In this document: positions 11,272 to 21,333 of the stretch, piece after piece
How the letters are laid out: every line of letters starts with the position of its first letter
Position numbering within the stretch: position 1 is the stretch's first letter
Assembly: GCA_900095095.1 (NCBI GenBank)
Contig: FMBT01000290.1
Coordinates: 248,001 to 312,000, forward strand
DNA length: 64,000 nucleotides
Direction: 5' to 3'
Source: Fragilariopsis cylindrus CCMP1102
Taxonomy: Eukaryota > Bacillariophyta > Bacillariophyceae > Bacillariales > Bacillariaceae
Position numbers and translations under genes: made by a program
The notes under the pieces: generated by a model
What the model was told of the DNA's origin: nothing
Databases searched by the model: none
Seen by the model: only the letters and a program-made list of their open reading frames with translations

Positions 11272-11371
11272 TGAGTCATTTTTTTAAGTTGCATCGCATC
11301 CTCCTCAAAAAAAGAGTTGGCGCGTGGCTACTTTTTTTTGGCGAAAAAACCGTCTTCACAGTGCGCCTCCC
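11272..11371 (-). repeat. Right terminal inverted repeat
   Basis: The exact reverse complement of 9823-9922. The dinucleotide TA follows at 11372-11373. Confidence 0.9.
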
Positions 11372-11498
11372 TAAACGTGTACAGTGTGCACAACGGAAGA
11401 AAAAAAATTCGATAGTAAGGCCAACTCAACAGTTTTTGTATAGAGTCGTATTTCGTTTCTTTTTAGATCACGTTCTTAATTTTTCATTTTCCATACTA

Positions 11499-11999
11499 CT
11501 GTACGCTTGGGTTGCAAGGTACACTAAAAATTTTAGAATGCGCGCAACCCCTATGATGTTATATATCATTAGCAAGCTCAACGGACAGAGATTCAGTTTT
11601 TAAAGCACTCCTGGCTTGAAAAAGTGTTTTCCGGAGAATAATTGAGTTTAAAAGAATAAGAAAGAATAAGCATAAACCTATTTTAACACAGTATAATTTC
11701 CCCTTTTTGTTGAGGAGTCAAAATTATGCGCGCATTAGTGCTTATCGCGCGTAACAAATAAAGGGGTTTAACGCATATTTCAGTCACGCCCCTCTGGGAC
11801 TGATTTGTACAAAACCCTTGTCTTTACTGGGGCGCTCGACACAAGCTTCAAAAATCCATTTAAAACTAATCGAAAAATACCACTGCACGCATCACATTCT
11901 GCGCCGTGCAGTGGTATGCTTACTAAAGCCCAATTCCGAATAATTCACAATTTTTTTGGGGTCGCAGCGCGAAGTGGCCCACGCAACCCAAGCGTACAG
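11499..11999. mobile_element. 501-bp MITE flanked by TA (Tc1/mariner-like)
   Basis: The ends are CTGTACGCTTGGGTTGC (11499-11515) and its exact reverse complement (11983-11999). A TA dinucleotide flanks both ends (11497-11498 and 12000-12001), as expected for TA-targeting transposition. There is no coding capacity. Inside, 11878-11889 and 11905-11916 form a perfect 12-bp hairpin stem (TACCACTGCACG) with a 15-base loop. It lies only 127 bases from the 1.55-kb TIR element. Family placement rests on the TA and size only. Confidence 0.7.
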
Positions 12000-12001
12000 T
12001 A

Positions 12002-12441
12002 ACACAAGTTTGGTACGCGCTTAAATGCGGGGCCAAAAAATCACACCAGACCAACCCCCAGGGGTAATAAAAAACAATTTTTTTTAAATGTTTGTTTGTG
12101 CTCAATATACAGTATTCACAAACGGTACTTCTCGAGGAAACTAGAGCGAAGATCAGTTTTAACATTGATATTTCTTCTCAACAAAAATAATTGACAAGAA
12201 CGCTGCAGTATCTCGTGTATCGAAGCAAAGAGAAAAGCAAAGAGAGAGAGAGAGGGAGAGATATATCTTCATTCTATTCCAGATTTCTAATCGAGGATCA
12301 ATACGACGCAATACAAAGAACGAAGGAAATAAAAGAAAGTTAACAACAATCGGATGTTGGAAGAGTGACTTTAGAGTATTTTCGGAACTTCCATCTATTT
12401 GTTGTTGTTACATTTATTAGAGAGAGAGAGAGAGAGAGAGC
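12002..12441. promoter_or_regulatory. 5' flank of the ubiquitin protease gene with GA tracts
   Basis: AT-rich DNA with GA-repeat tracts at about 12240-12260 and 12419-12440. The second ends one base before the ATG at 12442, so it must lie in the 5' UTR. A GA tract so close to a start could affect transcription or translation, but no specific site can be named. Confidence 0.4.
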
Positions 12442-15249
12442 ATGACTTATTTATCAAAAATAAAAATGGATAAGGATGAATATAATGGAGGTAATATAGA
12501 TATGGAGGGATCACCACCAATAATAAAACAACACAAAAATCATCATCATCATTATTATCGTCGGCGTTCCTCATCAACAACAACAACATCATTTCGATCC
12601 ATATCATCAAAGAATGGGGTACCAACAGCTGTTGCTTTAAAAGGTGGTGTCCGTGGTGGACATTCAGTTGTATCATCATCATCGTCACATCATTCACAAC
12701 ATCAACACCCATTAGGATTATCACCTGCAGATTATGGTGTGATCGGTGGTGGTGGTGTTTCAGGTGGTAGTGGCAGTCTTCATAGTAATAATAATAATGG
12801 TAATAGTATGAGTGCTGCTGAATATTGGCCGAAGGGATTGACCAATGTTGGGAATACCTGTTATGCTAATGCAGCCTTACAATGTTTGTTAAGTACAGCA
12901 TTAACAAGTGCATTATTAGATCCGAAAACTGTACCTATATTACGACGATATTCATCGAATCCAAACTTGCTTGCTATGGGTAGTGGAAGTGTTGATTCTT
13001 CGGATGAAAGTGATGGCGATGATGATGATGATGATGATAATACGACCAGAGCGACCAATGATGGTGATGATAACGACTATAGCGTTGGTCATGATATTGA
13101 TAATGATGAAGAAGATGGGATTTTCTTAGACAGTACTGGTGTTTCTCTTGGTAAATCTTTTTCACCGACACAATTCCTCCAAAATCAGAAACAAGGATCA
13201 ACAGCGATAGCAACAACAACAGCCATTCGTAAGTTAAGAAAAGAAGAAAAAAAGGCGAAGAAAGCAAGGAAGAAGAAAAAGAAAGAGGTACGAAGAGCTA
13301 AATTAGAAGATGCAGCTAAAAGAAAGGAACGCGAACGACAGAAGATGGAAGATAATTGTAAATGGTTAACACAGGAACTTACCAGTATCGCACAGGAGTA
13401 TATGGAAGATTCAAGTTCATCAATACGACGGCATTCAGTGGGAGGTGGATCAACATCAGGAGGAGGAGGTGGTGGGAGTAATAATAATAGTCAAGCATCT
13501 ATGATGGGTTGGTTATCCTCTTCGTATAATCAAACTTTGTCAGGTGCAGGACAACAGCAGCAGCAGCAACAAACACATTACGGAGTAGTGAATCCGGGAA
13601 GTATTACAAGACACCCAAACCGGCTATCACAATGTTTAAGTCCATACCAACAAGAAGATGCGCATGAGTTTATGCGTGCACTACTATCGAACCTCGTCAT
13701 GAATGGTCATAATCGACAACTATCGAGTTTATTTGATGGTCTATTAGAGAGTTCCGTTACATGCCAAACGTGTGGTAGGGCGAGTCTAACAAGAGACCGG
13801 TATATGGATTTGAGTGTTGACATTAATGATGTTGATATTAAAACATTAGATGATGCTCTGTTTGAATTTACAAAGGATGAACTACTCACTGAAGACAATG
13901 CTGTCTTCTGTCAAAAGTGTCAACAGAAACGATCGGTAACGAAGGGATTGAGACTTGCAACAGCACCGTCGATACTGGTATGTCATTTGAAACGATTCGC
14001 CTTCAACGATTATGGTCGATTAGTTCGTCTACATAAACGTATCGATTTTCCTCAACAGCTTGAAATTGGTGACTACATGTCCAATCTGAACAAAGCCCGA
14101 CCGCCGCCCTACGACCTCGTGGGTGTTCTGGTCCATCAGGGTCAAACATGTGCAAGTGGACATTATCTATCGTTCGTGAAAAAGAATGGAGAATGGTTCA
14201 AGTGTAATGACAGTGAAGTTACGAAAGTCGACGAAAGTACTGTGATGATGCAACAGGCATACATTCTTATGTATGAAGTTGCAGAAATGCGAGAAAATGC
14301 TTGCTTCTTACCAAAACCATATTGTAAGGAAGCATCCGCCATGTCCACGATTGAATCGTCGGACGATGCAACCGTATCCAAGGGAGACTTCTCGGCATGT
14401 GGATCGTACTATTCTGCAAGTGACAAATCAAGCAGTAGAAGGTCAACTAGTTATCGAGACGGGATAGGATCATACAATAATCCATATGGTGCCGATCATC
14501 CTCATAACAACAAAAACAGGACCAACAACACTGGCGACGAGTCTACAACGGAATCGATCATGAGAGTGTTGAGGGAGGCCGGTGTCACTCGTTTCATTTC
14601 AGATATCTGTTGTGAAAGTACAACTAGCGGTATCATTGAAGCGGAAACCCGTGTAAAGAATGATACTGGTGGTATGCACAACGATAATATCAATGATGTA
14701 TATTTCAACAGCAATAGTGGTAGATCGGAACGGAGACGTAATGTGAACAAATATGCACACGAATGTGAATCTGTTGACACTCAAGGTTCATTGATTCGAA
14801 GACAGTCACTAATGAAGAATAGGACACCAATCAATGTTTTAGAGGTACAACACAAGAGGAAACCTAGGAGAAATCACCGTTCTCAAACAGCTCCTCGTCA
14901 ACGTGCCGATTCCTTACAAGATACTGCCTTTCATATGGTAGCACCCTATTCTACATTCACCCCTCGAGCTGAAGGAGGAAAAGGTCATCCCAAGTTTTCT
15001 TCGAACGAGAACCTTTCAGCGTTTGGTGGTGACGCTGGGTCTGTATCATCGAAGAGTACAGTGTTCGGCGAAAAAGATTCTGTATCAACGAAGAGTACAT
15101 TGCGCGATAGAGAACGCCGAGAACGTCATTCATTTGCGACTACGCGTTATAGTATGTCTGGTAATGAAGAGTTACTACCTCCAAGAAAGCCTACTGGAGG
15201 AAGACATCGTAGTACAAGTGGAAAGTCGTCCAAATACACGAAGAAATAA
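12442..15249 (+). CDS. Ubiquitin carboxyl-terminal hydrolase (USP family)
   Basis: Single exon, 935 residues. USP enzymes remove ubiquitin from proteins with a Cys-His-Asp/Asn triad. The Cys box GLTNVGNTCYANAALQC is at residues 132-148 with catalytic Cys140. It is followed by a 200-residue low-complexity insert (acidic, Lys/Arg-rich, Gly/Gln), then YQQEDAHEFMRALL, and two CxxC pairs (TCQTCG, FCQKCQ) that form the USP zinc site. The His box GHYLSFVKKNGEWFKCND is near residue 573 and AYILMYE closes the domain. The order and spacing match USP36/USP42-type enzymes, apart from the insert. The C-terminal 300 residues are Ser/Arg-rich and disordered. The start could also be the second Met at 12466. 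Intact; substrate unknown. Confidence 0.93.
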   Translation: MTYLSKIKMDKDEYNGGNIDMEGSPPIIKQHKNHHHHYYRRRSSSTTTTSFRSISSKNGVPTAVALKGGVRGGHSVVSSSSSHHSQHQHPLGLSPADYGVIGGGGVSGGSGSLHSNNNNGNSMSAAEYWPKGLTNVGNTCYANAALQCLLSTALTSALLDPKTVPILRRYSSNPNLLAMGSGSVDSSDESDGDDDDDDDNTTRATNDGDDNDYSVGHDIDNDEEDGIFLDSTGVSLGKSFSPTQFLQNQKQGSTAIATTTAIRKLRKEEKKAKKARKKKKKEVRRAKLEDAAKRKERERQKMEDNCKWLTQELTSIAQEYMEDSSSSIRRHSVGGGSTSGGGGGGSNNNSQASMMGWLSSSYNQTLSGAGQQQQQQQTHYGVVNPGSITRHPNRLSQCLSPYQQEDAHEFMRALLSNLVMNGHNRQLSSLFDGLLESSVTCQTCGRASLTRDRYMDLSVDINDVDIKTLDDALFEFTKDELLTEDNAVFCQKCQQKRSVTKGLRLATAPSILVCHLKRFAFNDYGRLVRLHKRIDFPQQLEIGDYMSNLNKARPPPYDLVGVLVHQGQTCASGHYLSFVKKNGEWFKCNDSEVTKVDESTVMMQQAYILMYEVAEMRENACFLPKPYCKEASAMSTIESSDDATVSKGDFSACGSYYSASDKSSSRRSTSYRDGIGSYNNPYGADHPHNNKNRTNNTGDESTTESIMRVLREAGVTRFISDICCESTTSGIIEAETRVKNDTGGMHNDNINDVYFNSNSGRSERRRNVNKYAHECESVDTQGSLIRRQSLMKNRTPINVLEVQHKRKPRRNHRSQTAPRQRADSLQDTAFHMVAPYSTFTPRAEGGKGHPKFSSNENLSAFGGDAGSVSSKSTVFGEKDSVSTKSTLRDRERRERHSFATTRYSMSGNEELLPPRKPTGGRHRSTSGKSSKYTKK

Positions 15250-15610
15250 TATATAAGACATTGGTTTTATATCATTGTTTATTAAAAAAATTAGAGCTAA
15301 AATAGAAACATTAAAATAGAATCCTATATTACGATATTTCTTTATTTCGCTACTACTAAATATGCTATATTCTTAAAGTACGTTTTGTTTAAAATTTCCA
15401 ACGATACTTGCGGCTATTGGTAATTAGATGGAGCCAATCAACTAACTGTTCCAATAACAAAGAGGAAGGTACGTCTTGATAGCATCCACTTCTCATTGTC
15501 ACAACTAGCTACCGGTATGAAATGAGATTGGGAAAAGAAGCGTATAAACGTATAAACTTATTTTTCTTTAGACAATTGTTTGTACAATATTATTTATCTA
15601 TACATTATAG
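15250..15610. other. Spacer between convergent genes
   Basis: The 3' flanks of two convergent genes, AT-rich. No hairpin terminator or RNA gene stands out. Confidence 0.45.
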
Positions 15611-18600
15611 CTACTGTATCGTCATGGCATGCCACTTAGCTGCATACAGTGACTGTTGTGGACCACGTGCGATTAATTCATTGTGAGTACCCATCTCTAC
15701 AATAGATCCGTTCTTAACGACACAAATTTGATCAGCAAATCGTCCGGTCGCCCATTTGTTTGTTGTTAGTATTGTTGCAGCTCCCGTTAGACGTAAGTCT
15801 CGCAGCAATTGACCTTCTTCAACTTCCGAATGCATCATAGTTGGTTCGTCTAGTAAAAGAATCGAGCCGATTAGACTGTTTTCGATCTTATCATTGGATG
15901 CAAGTGCATTATCGTTGTCATAAATAGTTTGGGCTAAAACACGAGCAAGTATTAACTTGGACCATTCCCCAGGTGATAACACGGCGGAACGAGGTTTGAG
16001 GGAAGTAGGACGCAAGTCTTCTTCGTTTGCTGTAAATATGGTTGACGTTTTAGACGGAAGTCTCACAAGGAGTGTCCCGTAAAGACCAGTGATCTGTACA
16101 TTACAAAGTGCAGCGAAGACAAAGTGAATACAAATTAGGGTGGAGGTAAATAATGCTAGATAAATGATAACCGAAGAAGAAAAACAACAACAAACACGCC
16201 AATTAGACTTGACGTACCTTGAGTGCCAAGAGCATTGATGACTTTTCGGCAGAAGTTATCGTTCGTTGTAAGGGATTACTGCTGGGTCGGTGTTCACCTA
16301 CTGGCTCTAGGATTTCTTCCATGGTCCACCCAGTAAATAGGCTTGCCGAGTCAGCTATCATTCGAACATCAGAAAGGAGAATCCCCAAACGACGTTTCAG
16401 CATCATTCTATCCCACTTGGATACCTCTACACCGCAAATAGCAATGAACCCACGAACCTTATTCGTTGTTGTTGTTCGCTTCGGAGGGAATGTTAAAGCT
16501 TCCGCTAACGTTGTCAAAAGCCTAGTCTTTCCGTTACCATCATCTCCCAATACGGCAAGGATCTCTCCATTTTTGCACTGTAAATTGGCTCCACGGACGG
16601 CCCAAGCTCGCTTTGTCGTATGAGCAGCCCACAAATCTCGAACTACCATCCCTGCAGATGGAGAGACCGAGCCCATCACTTTCAAGTCTGCTTGACGTTT
16701 GTTCGAATCGTCCATCTCCTTCTTGGTGTTAACCAAGTCGGTTTGGAATTTCTTAATGAATGATATGTGCTCTGTTGCTTCCATCACTTTTTGAAGTGTT
16801 TGATATGCAAGACCAAGTAGAAAGAATTGCATTAAAGATACATCGAAAAGTGAGTCCCACCGAAGAATTGAAAAGGTTTTCGCCAATGATGGATTTTCGC
16901 CGGCAAGGAAGTGTGAAACAACCAAAGGTAAAACTGAGGCGAGGGCCGCTACAACGGTATATCCCATAAGACGAAGCAGTGAAGATAAAGCAGGACCGTT
17001 TGGTAATGATTCCTCTAATGGTGTGACTTGACTTGCTTGCCATCGGGCCAGAGCATTCTCCACGGAGCCATTCTCAGAGAGCATACTCAATCGACTGGCA
17101 CTGGATGTACCGAGTCTTGACCACTCTTCTGCACTTTCGAAGTTCGAAGTTGCTACATCTTCATTTAAATCGTCTGCGTTCGCCCATGCAGCAACTGCTC
17201 GTCTCTCCTCCAGTCGGGGTAGCAAGCTACAAATCAGAAGAGAAGCGAACATGGACAAATGAAAGGAAAATTGCATGGGATTGTCTAAAATGGTTCTGAA
17301 TGCTTGTGTGCTGTATCCTTCCAGGGTACGGAACAAATTCTGCATCAAACTAGAGCTAGCGCTTAAGAGAGTTTCCCATGGCAAAGGCCATTGGCGCCAT
17401 TCTTGTAACAAGGAAAGCTTAGTAACCGTAGAAGAAACAGCGATTAGTATTGGACCGACCCCAGAAACCGTCATGAGCGTCAAGGATGCTAACACGATTC
17501 CAATATAGGAATTCAGTCTTGCTTTTGACACAACGCTAGCAACTTCTTTTTTGGATGCTGAGGCGAGTTGACTAGGAAGGTTCCGATCCATCGGTGTTGC
17601 TGCCATAAGACGGAGATACAGTTGCGCATATTCAGATTCTTCTTTAACAGACGCGGCAGTGGATGATGCAACGGTATCAATCCTTCGATCAAAAATCCTT
17701 TCCCTTGTGTACTTGAACAAATATGCAAAGAGGAATGCAAAGAAAGACCATGATCCCATTATTAACTCATTTAAGATGGAACCAATCTTTGGAATTGTCA
17801 CTGAAAGTATATCATCCAAAGATTGGGGGAGAGATAATAAATCATCAAATCCTGTTATTAACTTAAAACCCAATATGATTGATACAATAACCAATGCATC
17901 CAATACCGCCTGATACCGTCCAATGACATTACTCGCTCGTACGTCCGTATCTCGTAGTAGAGAGTTAGTCTTTCCATCTTGACAGCGAGCTAGCATGCTT
18001 TCAATGAGAGGTGGTTGCTGATCTACAATTTTGTCATCTCGATCTGATCGGAACGACGGGGGTGACAACGACGATGATGATGGAGATGAATCTGATCGGG
18101 ACCTTCTGAAAAATCCAAAGAAGCCACCACCACCAACTTTCTCATCTTCGTCTGTTGAGTCCCATGCATCTAGACTTGCGTACTGGTACTTGTCATTCCG
18201 ATTTCGAAATCGAAATAACTTTCCCAGGTCTGGAATTGACGGTATCAATCGTCGCAATGCTCGTTTCCAAGAGGGCATATCGTATTGGTCGTGTTTCTTA
18301 TTTTGGGCCGAGTACTCTGGTGGCCTAGTCAATGGTCCCGGTGATCCTATTGACGGTTGTCTATTGTTTGGAGACGTAGGATATCTCTGCCCTTTCAAAG
18401 ACTCCGACGACGAAGAGGTATCCCAAGGTATCCTAGAACTCCTCGAATGCGGTTCTTGTTCCTTTGGTGGTTCTGGTCTAGAGGGATCGTAATTACTAAT
18501 GCTACCAAAATCTTGTGAAGAAGTTGATGATAGCGGACTATTGTACGACGAAGAAATAGGTTCCGTTCTTCTATTATTGGTGTTTCCTTCAACCATCATG

Positions 18601-20234
18601 CGTTGTTGATCGTTATTAGCGGGACGACCAGCACCATCGCCGTCGTTACCCCCGGAGGATGACGGCTGCTGTTGTGGATGATAAGGTGAAGATGTCGCTC
18701 CACCATTGGCTGACATTAACTTATTATTCTTACCAGAAAGCAAAATGTTTGCCGTCTGTTTTTGTTTTTGTTGTTGATTACGCCGTTCATTTTCTTCTCT
18801 AGCAATTTGATATTTTTGTCCGTATGGTTTCAACGGGATGGAGGTTGGATTAGGTGTACTTGCTGATGATAATCGACGTCTATTTCCTCGATTCCCCACA
18901 ACGCCAAATGATTTTGGTGCTGCAGCAGCAGCTGCAGATGCTCCAGATTGAGCTAAAGAACGGATCGTTGATGGTGATATCTTCTTCAGTTGGGACGATG
19001 ATCCTACCACTGTATTTGCAGCATTATTAACTAATTTGTGTGCTCTACCCGACATCGTTTCTTCAATACTCGCTAATTCATCCAATCCACGTTCAACTTT
19101 CCCCCACAAACCTTTTATAAATGTCGATGATGATACGACCGAAGAAGGATTAGTAGAAGAAGAAGATGGATGTTGCTGTTTTGCGTATGATCCTGGCGCT
19201 TGTTGTCGTCGTCGTGGATCAGATCTGCCCTGATAAACACGCGGTTGCATATTATGCTGCTGCTGCTGCTGCTGCTGCTGTTGTTGTTGATTCTTATGTT
19301 GATATTGATTCTGAATTTGTTGTTGTTGATGATAGCGATTAGTTGACGACGGTGTTTGTGGCGTAAAAGCTTGATCATCTTTATTATTGATTCGTTGTTG
19401 CTCTTGATACTGTCGTATTTGTCTACTTTCTTCTTCTACAGCTATTGCTATTTCCGAGATCTTATCAGAAGCAATAAATAACGACGGAGGAGGAGATTCT
19501 TCCTCATGTTTTGTTGATTTCTCTACTATCGTTGCTGCTGATGCTGATGTTGGAAAAGTAGTAGTATTATCCTCCTCGTTTTCAACAACGCGGCTATTTC
19601 CTATCGCTATTTCTCCTTCTCCTTCTTTCTCAGCGTTTCGAATCATACCGCTCATCATACTACTATTATTTTCTACCTCTTCGGGTTGTGTTGTTGTCGT
19701 TTGGGTTCTTGCCTGCTGGTCAACAGCACTCGTGGGTGGAGGAGGTGGGGGCGGAGGAACATACTTAACTTTAGGCGGCGGTGGTGGCGGTGGTGGCATC
19801 ACTGTATTGCTGTTATTGTTATTAATTTTGTCGTCGTTACTGTTACTGTTGCTGCTCGTTGATGATGCTGATGATATCGTTGATGATGTTGATAGGTTCA
19901 TCATCGAACGTGGTGGGGGTGGGGGCGGCGGCGGCGGTTTTATCTGTGACAAAATTCTCCCCCCACCTCCTTCTCCACCACTACTGGTTGCCGTAACAAA
20001 AACAACGACATCAGGTGGTAATGCCAGTAACAGGAATAACATAAATAATACGAACTGCATCCTACAAATCATGATCCTTATCCTGCTTCGGTGAGATGAT
20101 ACATCGTTATTATTGTTATTTCCCTTTCTAATATTCGTTATTATCGTCGTCGACGATGGAACCATCATCATCGTGATGAGATTGTCATCAGTAGTGTTTT
20201 TTTCACTATAACACTTTCCCATTCTATCTACCAA
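15611..20234 (-). CDS. ABC half-transporter with very long disordered N-terminus (2 exons)
   Basis: Exons are 20234-16218 and 16093-15611 (phase 0), giving 1499 residues. The N-terminus has a strong hydrophobic segment (MQFVLFMLFLLLALPP), so it enters the secretory pathway or a membrane. About 700 residues of Pro, Gln, Asn and Ser-rich low complexity follow. An ABC transmembrane domain spans about 760-1150 (for example ALVIVSIILGFKL, SYIGIVLASLTLMTVSGVG, LSSLLRLMGYTVVAALASVLPLVV in part). The single nucleotide-binding domain has Walker A GDDGNGKT near 1230, signature LSPGE near 1375 in place of LSGGQ, Walker B SILLLDEP near 1415, and LTTNKW near 1449, where the H-loop His is replaced by Asn. 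ATP binding looks possible but hydrolysis may be weak. The single TMD-NBD unit suggests a homodimer or partner. Substrate unknown. Confidence 0.82.
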
Positions 20235-21333
20235 CTACTTAAAATAGGAACTCGACTCTTTCACTCATAGGGGATTGTATCTTGGGTTGGCGAGTTTTTA
20301 ATTTTTTATGTGATGATAACGGTAAGTTACAGACCTTGTTGCTCGTTATTATTTATTTATTTGTCGATTTTTTGACACGCCGTGGTTTTTAGCTAGAGTG
20401 ATTTTATTCCACGTGTCACTAATCTATTTGTGAGCACTAAAGTATACTTGAAGTAGGCAGGGCACAAAATACTACAAAAGTATTGTGTATTATGTATTAT
20501 GTATGTTATGATTTTTTTAAAGGAGTTTCTTTCGAGGTGTATATTATACTCAAGTATGGACTCTTTTATACCAATAGTGGGCTAGTTTAAAGCATATACA
20601 TCAATCCAGGGAGCTACTCACATTTTTCCTTTGAGAGGTGCTCTCTGTCAGGCATTCCATCATGCATGGGTTTCATCTTCAATTTAATGCTAAGACAGTA
20701 ACATCATCTTACTACAGCACATGGCTTAATATTATACACATCAATCAATGAAGGTAGTTCTTCTGATATACTTGAACCAACTGCCAACAACTACACGGCC
20801 GTCCTTATAAAAACAAAAAATGTTTGAAACAAAACAAACAAAAAAGTCAATTTAAATACTAGAACACAGCCATGCATCATCAAACTAGCTATCCATTCCA
20901 TTCCAGTAGCCTCATCTCATAAATGATAATGCGATCTCGCTGATTGTTACTGTGTCATACTGTTGTATTATTTACTTCTTTCTTATTATTATATATCATT
21001 GACTGTGGTAGTGTTGGTGGAAAATGTATGAAAAATAGCGCGCTGGTCTGTCCTTTATCCATCGACGTTTAGCGTTCGCATGAGATTTCTTACTTTAGAT
21101 TTTGCCGTGAACAAACTACGGTGACTGTAGTTGCTAACGGTAAAAGAGCAAAAGCTCCTCGGAATGTCATGAAAAGCTTCGGAATGCAAACAATGACTCG
21201 AGATTAAAGATTACGTCGTATCTAACGCCAATAGAATAAATATCTTCTATTACGATAACTTCATATAAGATATCTTTTAAAGTCTAACTAGAAGTAACGT
21301 TAAGATTTTGGATATAGCGTTGCTCGCTCAATT
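20235..21333. other. Divergent intergenic region
   Basis: 1.1 kb between two divergently transcribed large genes, so both promoters should lie here. It is AT-rich with short A runs. I see no tRNA, repeat array or conserved exon. Confidence 0.5.

Larger units (their letters stand above)
9823..11371. mobile_element. Non-autonomous DNA transposon with perfect 100-bp TIRs
   Basis: Positions 9823-9922 and 11272-11371 are exact 100-base reverse complements of each other; I compared them base by base. The ends read GGGAGGCGCACTGTGAAG. The interior (1.35 kb) has no transposase and consists mostly of two tandem arrays. A TA follows the right end directly (11372-11373); on the left, a TA lies two bases outside (9819-9820), so a TA target duplication is possible but not clean. 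Identical TIRs argue for recent movement or strong homogenisation. The superfamily is not established. Confidence 0.85.

Noticed and set aside
19732-20094. Forward-strand poly-Gly/poly-Leu open frame
   Set aside because: It is antisense to the poly-Pro and poly-Asn coding stretch of the ABC transporter. Many other frames in this window are similar shadows of trinucleotide repeats.
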